From Opitutaceae bacterium (GTDB lineage: Bacteria > Verrucomicrobiota > Verrucomicrobiae > Opitutales > Opitutaceae): 7,667 nt of DNA. The notes beneath the pieces are model-generated. The model made no database searches. It saw nothing but the letters and a program-made list of their open reading frames with translations, and was not told the DNA's origin. Positions 1 to 5,985 of the stretch are shown here, piece after piece (within the stretch, counting starts at the first letter, position 1; every line of letters begins with the position of its first letter). The stretch is from the NCBI GenBank assembly GCA_031266495.1, contig JAISAX010000082.1:1-7667 (forward strand), in the 5' to 3' direction. A program made the position numbers and the translations under genes.

Positions 1-2
1 AA

Positions 3-1484
3 ACCACCGACCCCGACACCGCCCCGCCTCCCGACACCGGCCCCGACGCCCCCCCCTCCCCCCCCCCCCTCCATCTCGCCACACCCTGGCCCCCCGATCT
101 CCAGATCATCGACTGGATAGCCACCTTCACCCCGCGGCCCGTCACCTGGCACCTCTCGCTCGCCGAACGCGTCCGCCAGCTCATCGTCGAAAACTACGGC
201 GTCGGCTCCGGCAGCCTCGAAGACTCCGACGACGACTTCCCTCAAACCGCCGCCGCCGCCGCCGCCGAAACCGACCTCGAAGCCGATGCCGATGCCGCCG
301 TCGTCCGCTTCGTAACCGACGTCATCAGCCAGGCCGTCACCGACGCCGCCACCGACATCCACTTCGAACCCCAGGAAGAACAACTCCGCATCCGTTACCG
401 GGTGGACGGCCTCCTCGTCCCCGTGCCCGTGCCCGACAACCTCCGCCGCTACCAGGACGCCATCATCTCGCGCGTCAAGATCATGGCCCGGCTCAACATC
501 TCCGAAAAACGCCTCCCCCAGGACGGCCGCATCAACTTCCGTGCCGGCACCACCAACCTCGACATCCGCGTCTCCACCATGCCCACCATCTACGCGGAAT
601 CCATCTCCCTGCGCCTCCTCAACCAGCGCAAGATGGCCTACACGATGGAAAAACTCGGCATGCTCCCCGACGAGCAAAAACAAGTCGATCACGTCCTCCA
701 GTCCCCCCACGGCATCATCCTCGTCACCGGCCCCACCGGCTCGGGAAAATCCACCTCGCTCAACGCCTTTCTCCGCAAAATCAACTCCCCCGACCTGCGC
801 ATCATCACCATCGAGGACCCCATCGAATACGAAGTGCCCGGCGCCAACCAGATCCAGACCCGGGCCGAGATCGGCCTCACCTTTGCCAGCGCCCTGCGCC
901 ACACCCTCCGCCAGGACCCCGACGTCATCATGGTCGGCGAAATCCGCGACCTGGAGACGGCCGAGATCGCCATCCGCGCCTCGCTCACCGGGCACCTCGT
1001 TTTCTCGACCCTGCACACCAACGACGCCCCCGGCGCCATCACCCGGCTCGTGGACATGGGCGTGGAACCCTTCCTCGTGGCCTCCTCCATCGAACTCGTC
1101 ATCGCGCAACGCCTCGTCCGCCGCCTCTGTCACGACTGCGCCCGCCCCGCCCCCGCCGATCTCCTGACGATCCGCGCCGACCTCGCCGCCATCGGCCTTC
1201 AGGAAAAAAGCCCTTCCGCCGCCGATGGCATCACCGAACTCATGCAACCCGTCGGCTGCCAGAGATGTCGCGGCACCGGCTATCGCGGACGTATCGGCGT
1301 CTTCGAGATCTTCCATCCCAAGCCGCACCACGAACTCATCGTAAAACGCGAATCCAACCGCGCCCTCACCGACCGTGCCCGCGCCACCGGCATGCGCACG
1401 CTCGCCCAGTCCGGCTGGGACAAAGTCCGGGCCGGCCTCACCACCCTTGACGAACTCGTCCGCAACCTCAGCACGAGCGAGTAA
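3..1484 (+). CDS. gspE: GspE/PilB-family type II secretion / type IV pilus assembly ATPase, 5' partial
   Basis: Hexameric cytoplasmic ATPase that powers pseudopilus or pilus assembly through the inner-membrane platform protein, here encoded next door. The frame is open from position 3, so the start lies outside the window and 493 residues are visible. The GTG at 402 is not a start; it is the valine of the conserved RYRVDGLL. Visible order: a Pro-rich stretch, a segment like the end of an N-terminal N1E/MshEN region, an acidic and alanine-rich linker, then the N2 domain (TDIHFEP). After these come Walker A GPTGSGKST (729-755), the Asp box (TIEDPIEYE), Walker B region DPDVIMVGEIRD (to 950), and the His box with STLHTND. 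Two CxxC pairs, with Cys codons at 1128, 1137, 1257 and 1266, form the family's zinc-binding tetracysteine motif, followed by TGYRGRIGVFE. All catalytic motifs are intact. A choice between gspE and pilB cannot be made from this fragment. A C8-T-C12 tract lies in the Pro-rich part. Confidence 0.95.
   Translation, partial: TTDPDTAPPPDTGPDAPPSPPPLHLATPWPPDLQIIDWIATFTPRPVTWHLSLAERVRQLIVENYGVGSGSLEDSDDDFPQTAAAAAAETDLEADADAAVVRFVTDVISQAVTDAATDIHFEPQEEQLRIRYRVDGLLVPVPVPDNLRRYQDAIISRVKIMARLNISEKRLPQDGRINFRAGTTNLDIRVSTMPTIYAESISLRLLNQRKMAYTMEKLGMLPDEQKQVDHVLQSPHGIILVTGPTGSGKSTSLNAFLRKINSPDLRIITIEDPIEYEVPGANQIQTRAEIGLTFASALRHTLRQDPDVIMVGEIRDLETAEIAIRASLTGHLVFSTLHTNDAPGAITRLVDMGVEPFLVASSIELVIAQRLVRRLCHDCARPAPADLLTIRADLAAIGLQEKSPSAADGITELMQPVGCQRCRGTGYRGRIGVFEIFHPKPHHELIVKRESNRALTDRARATGMRTLAQSGWDKVRAGLTTLDELVRNLSTSE
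49..69 (+). repeat. C8-T-C12 near-homopolymer inside the gspE coding region
   Basis: Eight Cs, one T and twelve Cs encode a proline-rich stretch in the N-terminal part of the ATPase. The frame is open on both sides as given. Tracts of this length are prone to replication slippage and to sequencing error, and a change of one base would break the frame upstream of the catalytic domains. Confidence 0.8.
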
Positions 1485-1517
1485 CCGCCCCGCCCTTTGG
1501 GCGGGGCGGTTACTCGC
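1477..1517 (+). terminator. Perfect 19-bp inverted repeat spanning the gspE stop codon
   Basis: Bases 1477-1495 pair perfectly with 1499-1517 around a TTT loop. The left arm contains the last coding bases and the TAA stop (1482-1484). The stem is very GC-rich. No T-run follows; the next bases begin an AT-rich heptamer array. It may act as a factor-assisted terminator, an RNA-stabilising hairpin, or a bidirectional element that separates gspE from gspF expression. The hairpin is seen directly; the function is inferred. Confidence 0.6.
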
Positions 1518-1550
1518 AATTACGAATTACGAATGACGAATTACGAATTT
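1518..1550 (+). repeat. Heptanucleotide tandem array A (consensus AATTACG)
   Basis: Units are AATTACG (1518-1524), AATTACG (1525-1531), AATGACG (1532-1538), AATTACG (1539-1545), then partial AATTT. The array starts at the base after the gspE hairpin. It is the inverted counterpart of array B (1618-1673), so the two could pair across the intervening C-tract. Confidence 0.85.
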
Positions 1551-1562
1551 AAAACCGTGGGT

Positions 1563-1581
1563 GGGCGGGCACGTTCCGCCC
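1563..1581 (+). repeat. Small hairpin between the heptamer arrays
   Basis: GGGCGG (1563-1568) pairs with CCGCCC (1576-1581) around a 7-nt loop, directly before the 20-C tract. No downstream T-run is present. A role is not evident. Confidence 0.4.
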
Positions 1582-1583
1582 GG

Positions 1584-1603
1584 CCCCCCCCCCCCCCCCC
1601 CCC
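1584..1603 (+). repeat. Homopolymer of 20 cytosines between gspE and gspF
   Basis: An uninterrupted run of 20 Cs ends 73 bp before the gspF start codon. G/C runs of this length are classic slippage sites for phase variation. They are also error-prone in sequencing, so the exact length should be treated as uncertain. Its place just upstream of a secretion/pilus gene would allow expression to change with tract length, but no promoter is recognisable to tie it to. Confidence 0.8.
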
Positions 1604-1617
1604 ATTCCCCGCTCACC

Positions 1618-1673
1618 ATTCCCCATTCCCGGTTCGTCATTCGTCATTCGTCATTCGTCATTCGTAATTTTCC
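1618..1673 (+). repeat. Heptanucleotide tandem array B (ATTCCCC to ATTCGTC units)
   Basis: Eight consecutive 7-bp units in one register: ATTCCCC, ATTCCCG, GTTCGTC, three ATTCGTC, ATTCGTA, ATTTTCC. The GTTCGTC/ATTCGTC/ATTCGTA units are the reverse complement type of array A. The array ends 3 bp before the gspF ATG and so fills the space where a ribosome binding site would lie. No Shine-Dalgarno sequence is visible in it. Confidence 0.8.
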
Positions 1674-1676
1674 GTC

Positions 1677-2984
1677 ATGCCGACCTACCACTACACCGCA
1701 CGCGACGCCACCGGAGCCACCACGCAAGGCACGCTCGAAGCGCCCGCGCGCCGCGACATCCTGCGCAAACTCCAGGCCCGCGGACTCCAGCCAGTGCAAG
1801 TCAACGAAGACGGCAGCGGCCATGCCCATCCCCGCAAACCCGCCGCCGCTGCCTCGCCTTCCGCCAAAGCGGCGTCCGCAGCCAATAAAAAACCCCAAAC
1901 CCGCAACACCAAACCCGGCGGCGGAGCCGCCCCCGCCGCCCTCGCCTCGCTCACCCGCCGCGAACGCATCCCCGCCTTCGAATCGCTCGCCGACCTGATC
2001 CGCAGCGGCATGTCTGCCGGCGAAGCCGTGCGCCTGCTCGCGCTCCGTCTGCAACACCCGAAGCTGCGCGCCCTCTTTGCCGACCTCTGGTCGCGCCTCG
2101 GCGAAGGCCAGAGCCTCTCCGCCGCGCTCGCCGCGCACCCCCGCGTCTTCGACCCGCAATCCATCAACCTGATCGCCGCCGGCGAGGCCACGGGCAACCT
2201 CCGCGAAGTGCTCGAACGCCTCATCAGCCACCTGCAGGAACAGAAGGAGCTGCGCGCCAAAATCGCCACCGCCATGGCGTACCCGGTTTTCATCTGCCTG
2301 CTGGCGACGGGCGTCATCCTGTTTTTCCTGTTTTTCCTGCTGCCGCGCCTGCAGACGCTGCTCGGTTCGCTCGGCGGCAAACTCCCGCTCGCCACGCAAC
2401 TGCTCGTCAGCGGGTCGCAGTTTCTTATTCATTACGGCATCTTCATCCTTGCCGGTCTCGCCGCCGCGGCGTTTTTCGGCTGGCGCTGGCGGCGCACCGA
2501 AGCCGGCCGGCGCGAAAGCGATGCCCTTCTCCTCCGCACGCCCGTCGTCAAGGGTTACGCCGCGCGCAACACCGTGCTCAATTTCGCGCAGACGCTGGCC
2601 GTGTTGCTGGAAAACGGCATTACCACGGCGGACGCGCTCCGGCTCACCGAACGCACGGTCACGAATCTGGCGATACGCGAGCGTCTGCACGACGCGACCG
2701 ACCGGGTGCTCGAAGGCGAAAGCCTTTCCGGCGCGCTCGGGCGCACGGAGGTTTTCCCGGCGCTGATCCTCGACCGCCTTTCGGTGGCGGAGCAGACCGG
2801 CAACCTCGCGCCCGGTCTGCGAGACATCGCCCGCACTTGCCGGGCCGAAATGGAGAAGTGGTTGCAGATGTTCATGCGGACGATTTCCGGCGGCGTGCTG
2901 GTGGTGGCGTTTTCGTTTGTGGCGTTTCTGGCCTACGCGATCGTGTCGGCGGTGTTCCAGGTGAGCAGCAGTCTGCGGTTCTGA
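1677..2984 (+). CDS. gspF: GspF/PilC-family type II secretion / type IV pilus inner-membrane platform protein
   Basis: Polytopic inner-membrane protein that receives force from the GspE/PilB ATPase to assemble pseudopilins or pilins. It has 435 residues, close to the family's usual length of about 400. The N-terminus (YHYTARDATGATTQGTLEA) is the typical GspF opening and fixes the ATG at 1677. An Ala/Pro/Lys-rich linker spans residues 45-92. The first T2SSF domain covers about 98-222 (AGEATGNLREVLERL) and ends in a membrane segment at about 203-223. A second membrane segment lies at about 249-269. The second T2SSF domain covers about 298-425 (AEQTGNLAPGL) and ends in a membrane segment at about 403-425. 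It follows gspE on the same strand after 192 bp of repeats, so co-transcription is uncertain. No ribosome binding site is seen. The linker is longer than usual for the family. Assignment to secretion rather than pilus is open. Confidence 0.95.
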   Translation: MPTYHYTARDATGATTQGTLEAPARRDILRKLQARGLQPVQVNEDGSGHAHPRKPAAAASPSAKAASAANKKPQTRNTKPGGGAAPAALASLTRRERIPAFESLADLIRSGMSAGEAVRLLALRLQHPKLRALFADLWSRLGEGQSLSAALAAHPRVFDPQSINLIAAGEATGNLREVLERLISHLQEQKELRAKIATAMAYPVFICLLATGVILFFLFFLLPRLQTLLGSLGGKLPLATQLLVSGSQFLIHYGIFILAGLAAAAFFGWRWRRTEAGRRESDALLLRTPVVKGYAARNTVLNFAQTLAVLLENGITTADALRLTERTVTNLAIRERLHDATDRVLEGESLSGALGRTEVFPALILDRLSVAEQTGNLAPGLRDIARTCRAEMEKWLQMFMRTISGGVLVVAFSFVAFLAYAIVSAVFQVSSSLRF

Positions 2985-3121
2985 CGCGGGCGTCGCGCCC
3001 GCCCTGGAGTGCGGCAGTCTTCTGCCGCTTTCCCAAGGCATCGACGTTTCCAAAAGCGGCAAAAGCAAAAGCGGCGCAGGAGCGCAGGAGCGCCGCCCGG
3101 AAATGCGGCGAGACGCCCGCG
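2985..3121. repeat. Palindromic repeat module with 10-bp terminal inverted repeats (MITE/REP-like)
   Basis: CGCGGGCGTC (2985-2994) is the exact inverse of GACGCCCGCG (3112-3121). Three hairpins lie within: GCGGGCG/CGCCCGC (2986-2992 with 2996-3002, loop of 3), GCGGCAG/CTGCCGC (3011-3017 with 3022-3028, loop of 4), and GCGGCGC/GCGCCGC (3071-3077 with 3090-3096). The module starts at the base after the gspF stop codon and has no credible coding frame. The first two hairpins could also serve as a gspF terminator, although no strong T-run follows. A non-autonomous mobile repeat is an inference; copies elsewhere in the genome would be needed to confirm it. Confidence 0.5.
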
Positions 3122-3253
3122 CCACAGCCCACTGCGTAACGTCAGTGAAAGATGAAGAAAACGAGCCTGCGCACACGAATCACTCATGCCCTGCCCGGGC
3201 AGCATCCGAATCGGAACTTGCCCGCGCTGCCCTGCGGTCGTTTTCTGCGCCCC
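3122..3253 (+). other. Leader region upstream of the ATPase gene, with a 12-bp perfect palindrome
   Basis: No recognisable -35/-10 pair or ribosome binding site. An in-frame ATG at 3152 could extend the ATPase by 34 residues, but those residues do not resemble the family's N-terminus. A perfect dyad CTGCCCGGGCAG lies at 3191-3202, 51 bp before the preferred ATG, and could be an operator if the gene starts at 3254. Confidence 0.4.
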
Positions 3254-4264
3254 ATGTACAGCGAGCTTGAGATCACGCACTTCCGGGCCTTTTCACACCT
3301 CACCATAAAACCCCTGCGCCGCGTCAATCTGATCGCCGGCGACAACAACATTGGCAAAACCGGAATCCTCGAAGCCATCTGGCTCGCGACCGATAATAAC
3401 CCTTGGATCAAGAATGTTCCGGCACTTTTTCGCCGTTCAGTGTCACCTGATTCGGCCCACTCCGGCCCGGATGATGCCGACAATTTCTGGCTCTGGCTTT
3501 ATCACCAACGGGACACAAGCAAACCTTGGACCATTACTCTGTTCGACTCTATATCTGGCAATTCACAACTCGAAGTCAGATTCACAGACAAAAAGGAACT
3601 GCACGCACCGGTTGTCGTGCAACAAGGGAAAAGGACCTTTCTGCCCAACCGCAAACCCGGGGCATCAAAGTCCCGCATTGTCACAGTTATTTCCACCCGT
3701 TTTGCTTCTCCCACCATCGACGCTGAACTCGTCAATGCCGTCGCCCTTCGCAACGAGGAAGACGAACTCATTGAATACCTCCAGCACATCGAACCACGCC
3801 TCCGAAAGCTCAAATACCTGAAACTTCCCGGCCACCAGCATCCCTATGTTTACGCCGATATCGGCTTCGGCAAAGGCAAGGAACTCATCCCCGCCACACA
3901 ACTCGGCCAAGGGTTTTCGAGACTTCTCACTCTCTTTGCCACGATCATGACGAGTGGCACAAAAATCCTCCTGATCGATGAATTTGAGAACGGCCTCCAG
4001 CACGATGCCCTCGAACCCGTCTGGAAAAGCCTCGCCCACATCGCCCAAAAACGCGACATCCAGATTTTCGCCACGACGCACTCCTACGAGTGCATCCAGG
4101 CCGCGCACCAGGCATTCAGCAAAAACCCCGATACTGATACCAGTGCCTATGATCTCGGCATCATCAAGCTGCAGCGGCCCGATCCGGACGCCGGAATTGA
4201 AGCTGTCGTCATGGACCGCGAGATGATCGACACCGCACTCGCGCGTAACCTCGAAGTACGCTGA
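3254..4264 (+). CDS. OLD/ABC-like AAA-family ATPase, partner of the downstream TOPRIM protein
   Basis: A 336-residue SMC/ABC-type ATPase of the overcoming-lysogenization-defect (OLD-like) group. Start 3254 is preferred because MYSELEITHFRAFSHLTI matches the usual opening of the family. The upstream in-frame ATG at 3152 adds an unrelated basic tail. Walker A is GDNNIGKT (29-36), a signature-like loop LGQGFSRL lies at 217-224, Walker B is ILLIDEFENG (238-247) with D242/E243, and the H-switch is ATTHS with H276. There is no TOPRIM domain after the ATPase, unlike single-chain OLD proteins; that function appears to sit in the next gene, 49 bp downstream. Base composition in the first half is visibly less GC-rich than the flanking genes, which suits horizontal acquisition. 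The pair resembles split defence systems such as PARIS, but membership of a named system cannot be settled from sequence alone. It acts in the cytoplasm; the trigger is unknown. Confidence 0.85.
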   Translation: MYSELEITHFRAFSHLTIKPLRRVNLIAGDNNIGKTGILEAIWLATDNNPWIKNVPALFRRSVSPDSAHSGPDDADNFWLWLYHQRDTSKPWTITLFDSISGNSQLEVRFTDKKELHAPVVVQQGKRTFLPNRKPGASKSRIVTVISTRFASPTIDAELVNAVALRNEEDELIEYLQHIEPRLRKLKYLKLPGHQHPYVYADIGFGKGKELIPATQLGQGFSRLLTLFATIMTSGTKILLIDEFENGLQHDALEPVWKSLAHIAQKRDIQIFATTHSYECIQAAHQAFSKNPDTDTSAYDLGIIKLQRPDPDAGIEAVVMDREMIDTALARNLEVR

Positions 4265-4313
4265 TCTCTCCCCAATCCCCTCCCCCCCCTCTCCTCCCGG
4301 AAAACGCATTGAG
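4265..4313 (+). other. Pyrimidine-rich spacer between the ATPase and TOPRIM genes
   Basis: A 49-bp spacer made largely of C and T (for example CCCTCCCCCCCCTCTCCTCCC in its middle, given here approximately). The only possible ribosome binding element is GGAAAA at 4299-4304, about 9 bases before the ATG. No terminator is seen, so co-transcription of the two genes is likely. Confidence 0.4.
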
Positions 4314-4922
4314 ATGCACCAGCCAATCACGATCACCCACCCCGCGCTACTCCTTGGCGAAGGAGTGGAAGAACAACGCCTCTTCTCCGCTTTTCTACGC
4401 CATCTCGAACGGGAAGATTCCGTTCAGATCCTTCCCTACGAAGGCAAAAACAACCTTCGCAGCTTTCTCAAAGCCCTCCCGGCCGTTCCTGGATTCGCAA
4501 GACTGCGGTCCCTTGCGATCACCCGCGATGCGGACACTGACTTCGCCGCCGCCGCCAGCAGCGTAACCGATGCCATCGCCGCCGCCGCTGCCGGCATTCC
4601 CGGGCATATCCGCATATCCACATTCATTCTTCCCGGCCCCGGCCGTACCGGCGCCCTCGAAGATCTTTGCCTTGATGCCATCCGCGATCTCCCGGCATGG
4701 GAATGCGCCAAGGCCCTCGCCACCTGTGTCAACCACCAACGCCAGCAGCAAGGCGCTGGTGCCGCCCCCTCACCCGCCGAAGAAGCCAAGCGCCAGCTTC
4801 GCGCCTGGCTTTGTACCCTGCCCCAACCCGGCATCCGCCTGGGAGATGCCGCGCTCGCCGGCCACCTGCCGATGAATGCGCCCGCCTTCGCTGCCTTACG
4901 CGAATTTCTCGCCGCAATCTGA
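4314..4922 (+). CDS. DUF3226-like TOPRIM protein, putative nuclease/effector partner of the ATPase
   Basis: A 202-residue soluble protein. TOPRIM features are visible: LLLGEGVEEQRLF (residues 12-24) with acidic E16 matches the VEGxxD/E motif, GKNNLRSFLKAL (44-55) follows, and ITRDADTD (69-76) supplies the D-x-D pair at D72/D74. GALEDLCLDAI (113-123) adds a further conserved-looking acidic motif typical of DUF3226-like proteins. In the OLD/PARIS/topoisomerase superfamily such acidic residues bind metal for nucleic-acid cleavage. The family identity is recognised from memory of the motif pattern and is not certain. It lies 49 bp after the ATPase gene on the same strand, which suggests a two-gene operon and a joint complex. 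An alanine-rich segment occupies 78-93. The gene ends 28 bp before the end of the convergent Wzz-like gene. DNase, RNase (for example tRNase, as for AriB) and inactive sensor remain open as activities. Confidence 0.75.
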   Translation: MHQPITITHPALLLGEGVEEQRLFSAFLRHLEREDSVQILPYEGKNNLRSFLKALPAVPGFARLRSLAITRDADTDFAAAASSVTDAIAAAAAGIPGHIRISTFILPGPGRTGALEDLCLDAIRDLPAWECAKALATCVNHQRQQQGAGAAPSPAEEAKRQLRAWLCTLPQPGIRLGDAALAGHLPMNAPAFAALREFLAAI

Positions 4923-4923
4923 C

Positions 4924-4952
4924 GACCGCGACCGGAGGCGACCCGGGCGGTC
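4924..4952. terminator. Weak inverted repeat in the convergent 28-bp gap
   Basis: GACCGC (4924-4929) pairs with GCGGTC (4947-4952) between the stop codons of the TOPRIM gene and the minus-strand Wzz-like gene, overlapping the end of the latter. The stem is short, the loop is 17 nt and no T-run is present, so a role as a bidirectional terminator is only tentative. Confidence 0.3.
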
Positions 4953-5853
4953 AAGGGTTCCCGTTTACCTGTTTGCGCCGCTCCGGCAACCCGCATGACA
5001 GCGCCAGACAAAACCCCAGCGCCGCCCCGGCGAACAAAACCAGCGGAATCCTCGGCGCAACATACTCGTCCTCACGCGCAGGCACGGCGTGAGAGATCGG
5101 ACGAAGCCGGATTTCCCGCGGCACGTTGACAAGTGTCACTTCCATTTCCCGAATCTGGCGCGAGGTCACATCCGGTTGCGCCCGGTTTGCAGGGGTTTCT
5201 TCGCTACGGCTCGGGTTGCAATGGACAACGAGTTCCTCACTGAACAGATTGGCAACGGTGGCGGCGACATGCCTGTCCGGATGCCGGTATTCGATCCCTA
5301 TCAGCAGGCTGTTCGGGAACGCGATGATCCGTCTGTTGCGTTCCAGAATCCCGGACAGCGACGGCTCCGGGCCAGACCTCCCGGCCTCTGCCTGATACGG
5401 CGCCATGAAACGCCGGAAGGAATCGTCCCCGTCATCCCGGCTGACGCTCATGCGCTCCATCACGCGCTGGACGAGCACCGGACTTTGGGCGATTTTGACT
5501 GCCAGCGCCGACGCTTCGCGAAAGGACATGGACGCATCCGGACCCGGAGGAGCTAAAGGATCGTGAGAGAAAGGACCAGACCCGGTTGTCAGTCCAAGCA
5601 CCTGGATCATCGCTGACGCGCTGTAGATTTTCGGCTGGCAAAACGCCCATGCGGCGACAGCGCCGGATGTCGCCACAAACACGCCCGCCGCGATCCACCA
5701 GCGCGAACGCAATCGCGCCCCGTACGTCGCCCCCGTTCCCCCCGCCCCTCCCTGCGGTTTCCGCATCGGGACGGAGGGATTTTTGTTCGCGGCATCCGGC
5801 TCGAGTCCGGGCCGGGGAGGGGGTTTCGTGGAGGGGAGTTCGGGTGGGTTCAT
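4951..5853 (-). CDS. Short Wzz-like polysaccharide chain-length / export co-polymerase protein
   Basis: A 300-residue membrane protein of the Wzz/PCP type, which controls polymer length in O-antigen, capsule or exopolysaccharide export. The ATG at 5853 is chosen because upstream codons run antisense into cimA and read as low-complexity basic sequence. A Pro-rich cytoplasmic tail (1-50) leads to membrane segment 1 at about 52-71. It is followed by PKIYSASAMIQVLGL (74-88), typical of the Wzz domain start. The stretch SLLIGIEYRHPDRHVAATVANLFSEEL (about 182-208) matches the Wzz sequence that precedes the coiled coil. A second membrane segment lies at about 269-288. There is no long periplasmic coiled coil and no C-terminal tyrosine-kinase domain, so it is shorter than most family members. 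No glycosyltransferases are visible nearby; the kinase and polymer genes may lie elsewhere. No ribosome binding site is seen. Confidence 0.75.
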   Translation of the reverse strand: MNPPELPSTKPPPRPGLEPDAANKNPSVPMRKPQGGAGGTGATYGARLRSRWWIAAGVFVATSGAVAAWAFCQPKIYSASAMIQVLGLTTGSGPFSHDPLAPPGPDASMSFREASALAVKIAQSPVLVQRVMERMSVSRDDGDDSFRRFMAPYQAEAGRSGPEPSLSGILERNRRIIAFPNSLLIGIEYRHPDRHVAATVANLFSEELVVHCNPSRSEETPANRAQPDVTSRQIREMEVTLVNVPREIRLRPISHAVPAREDEYVAPRIPLVLFAGAALGFCLALSCGLPERRKQVNGNP

Positions 5854-5911
5854 ATCGATGCGAGCCGGATTACCATGCCATCGCCGCCATGCAACGTCAT
5901 TAGCGCCAGTC

Positions 5912-5985
5912 AGCGCCGGCTCTGAAGGAGCGGCAGGAATGCCGCCGCTCCGGCGTATGCAGATGTCCGGAGCGCCACCGGCGCT
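5912..5985. repeat. Palindromic module at the cimA 3' end, possible terminator
   Basis: AGCGCCGG (5912-5919) is the inverse of CCGGCGCT (5978-5985), enclosing a second hairpin GGAGCGGC/GCCGCTCC (5927-5934 with 5944-5951). The right outer arm touches the first base of the cimA stop codon (5985-5987, minus strand). It lies in the 131-bp gap before the Wzz-like gene. Short stretches (GCGGCAG, GGAGCGCC) recur in the module at 2985-3121. It may be a cimA terminator, an attenuator before the Wzz-like gene, or a dispersed repeat. Confidence 0.45.

Noticed and set aside
541..1167. 208-residue open frame within gspE
   Set aside because: Ser/Pro-rich shadow of the ATPase in another frame, without motifs.
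1518..1673. CRISPR array
   Set aside because: The units are 7 bp in tandem without spacers, and no cas gene is present.
2837..3139. 100-residue plus-strand frame across the gspF end
   Set aside because: It overlaps gspF and the palindromic module and has no sign of being a protein.
1644..3176. 510-residue open frame on the minus strand
   Set aside because: It lies antisense to gspF, has the composition of a GC-rich shadow frame (Arg-, Gly-, Glu-rich) and shows no domain; the plus strand carries clear T2SSF domains.
3152..3253. 34-residue extension of the ATPase from the upstream ATG
   Set aside because: The added residues are basic and low in similarity to any family opening, while the residues from 3254 match the usual start of OLD/SMC-like ATPases; not strictly excluded.
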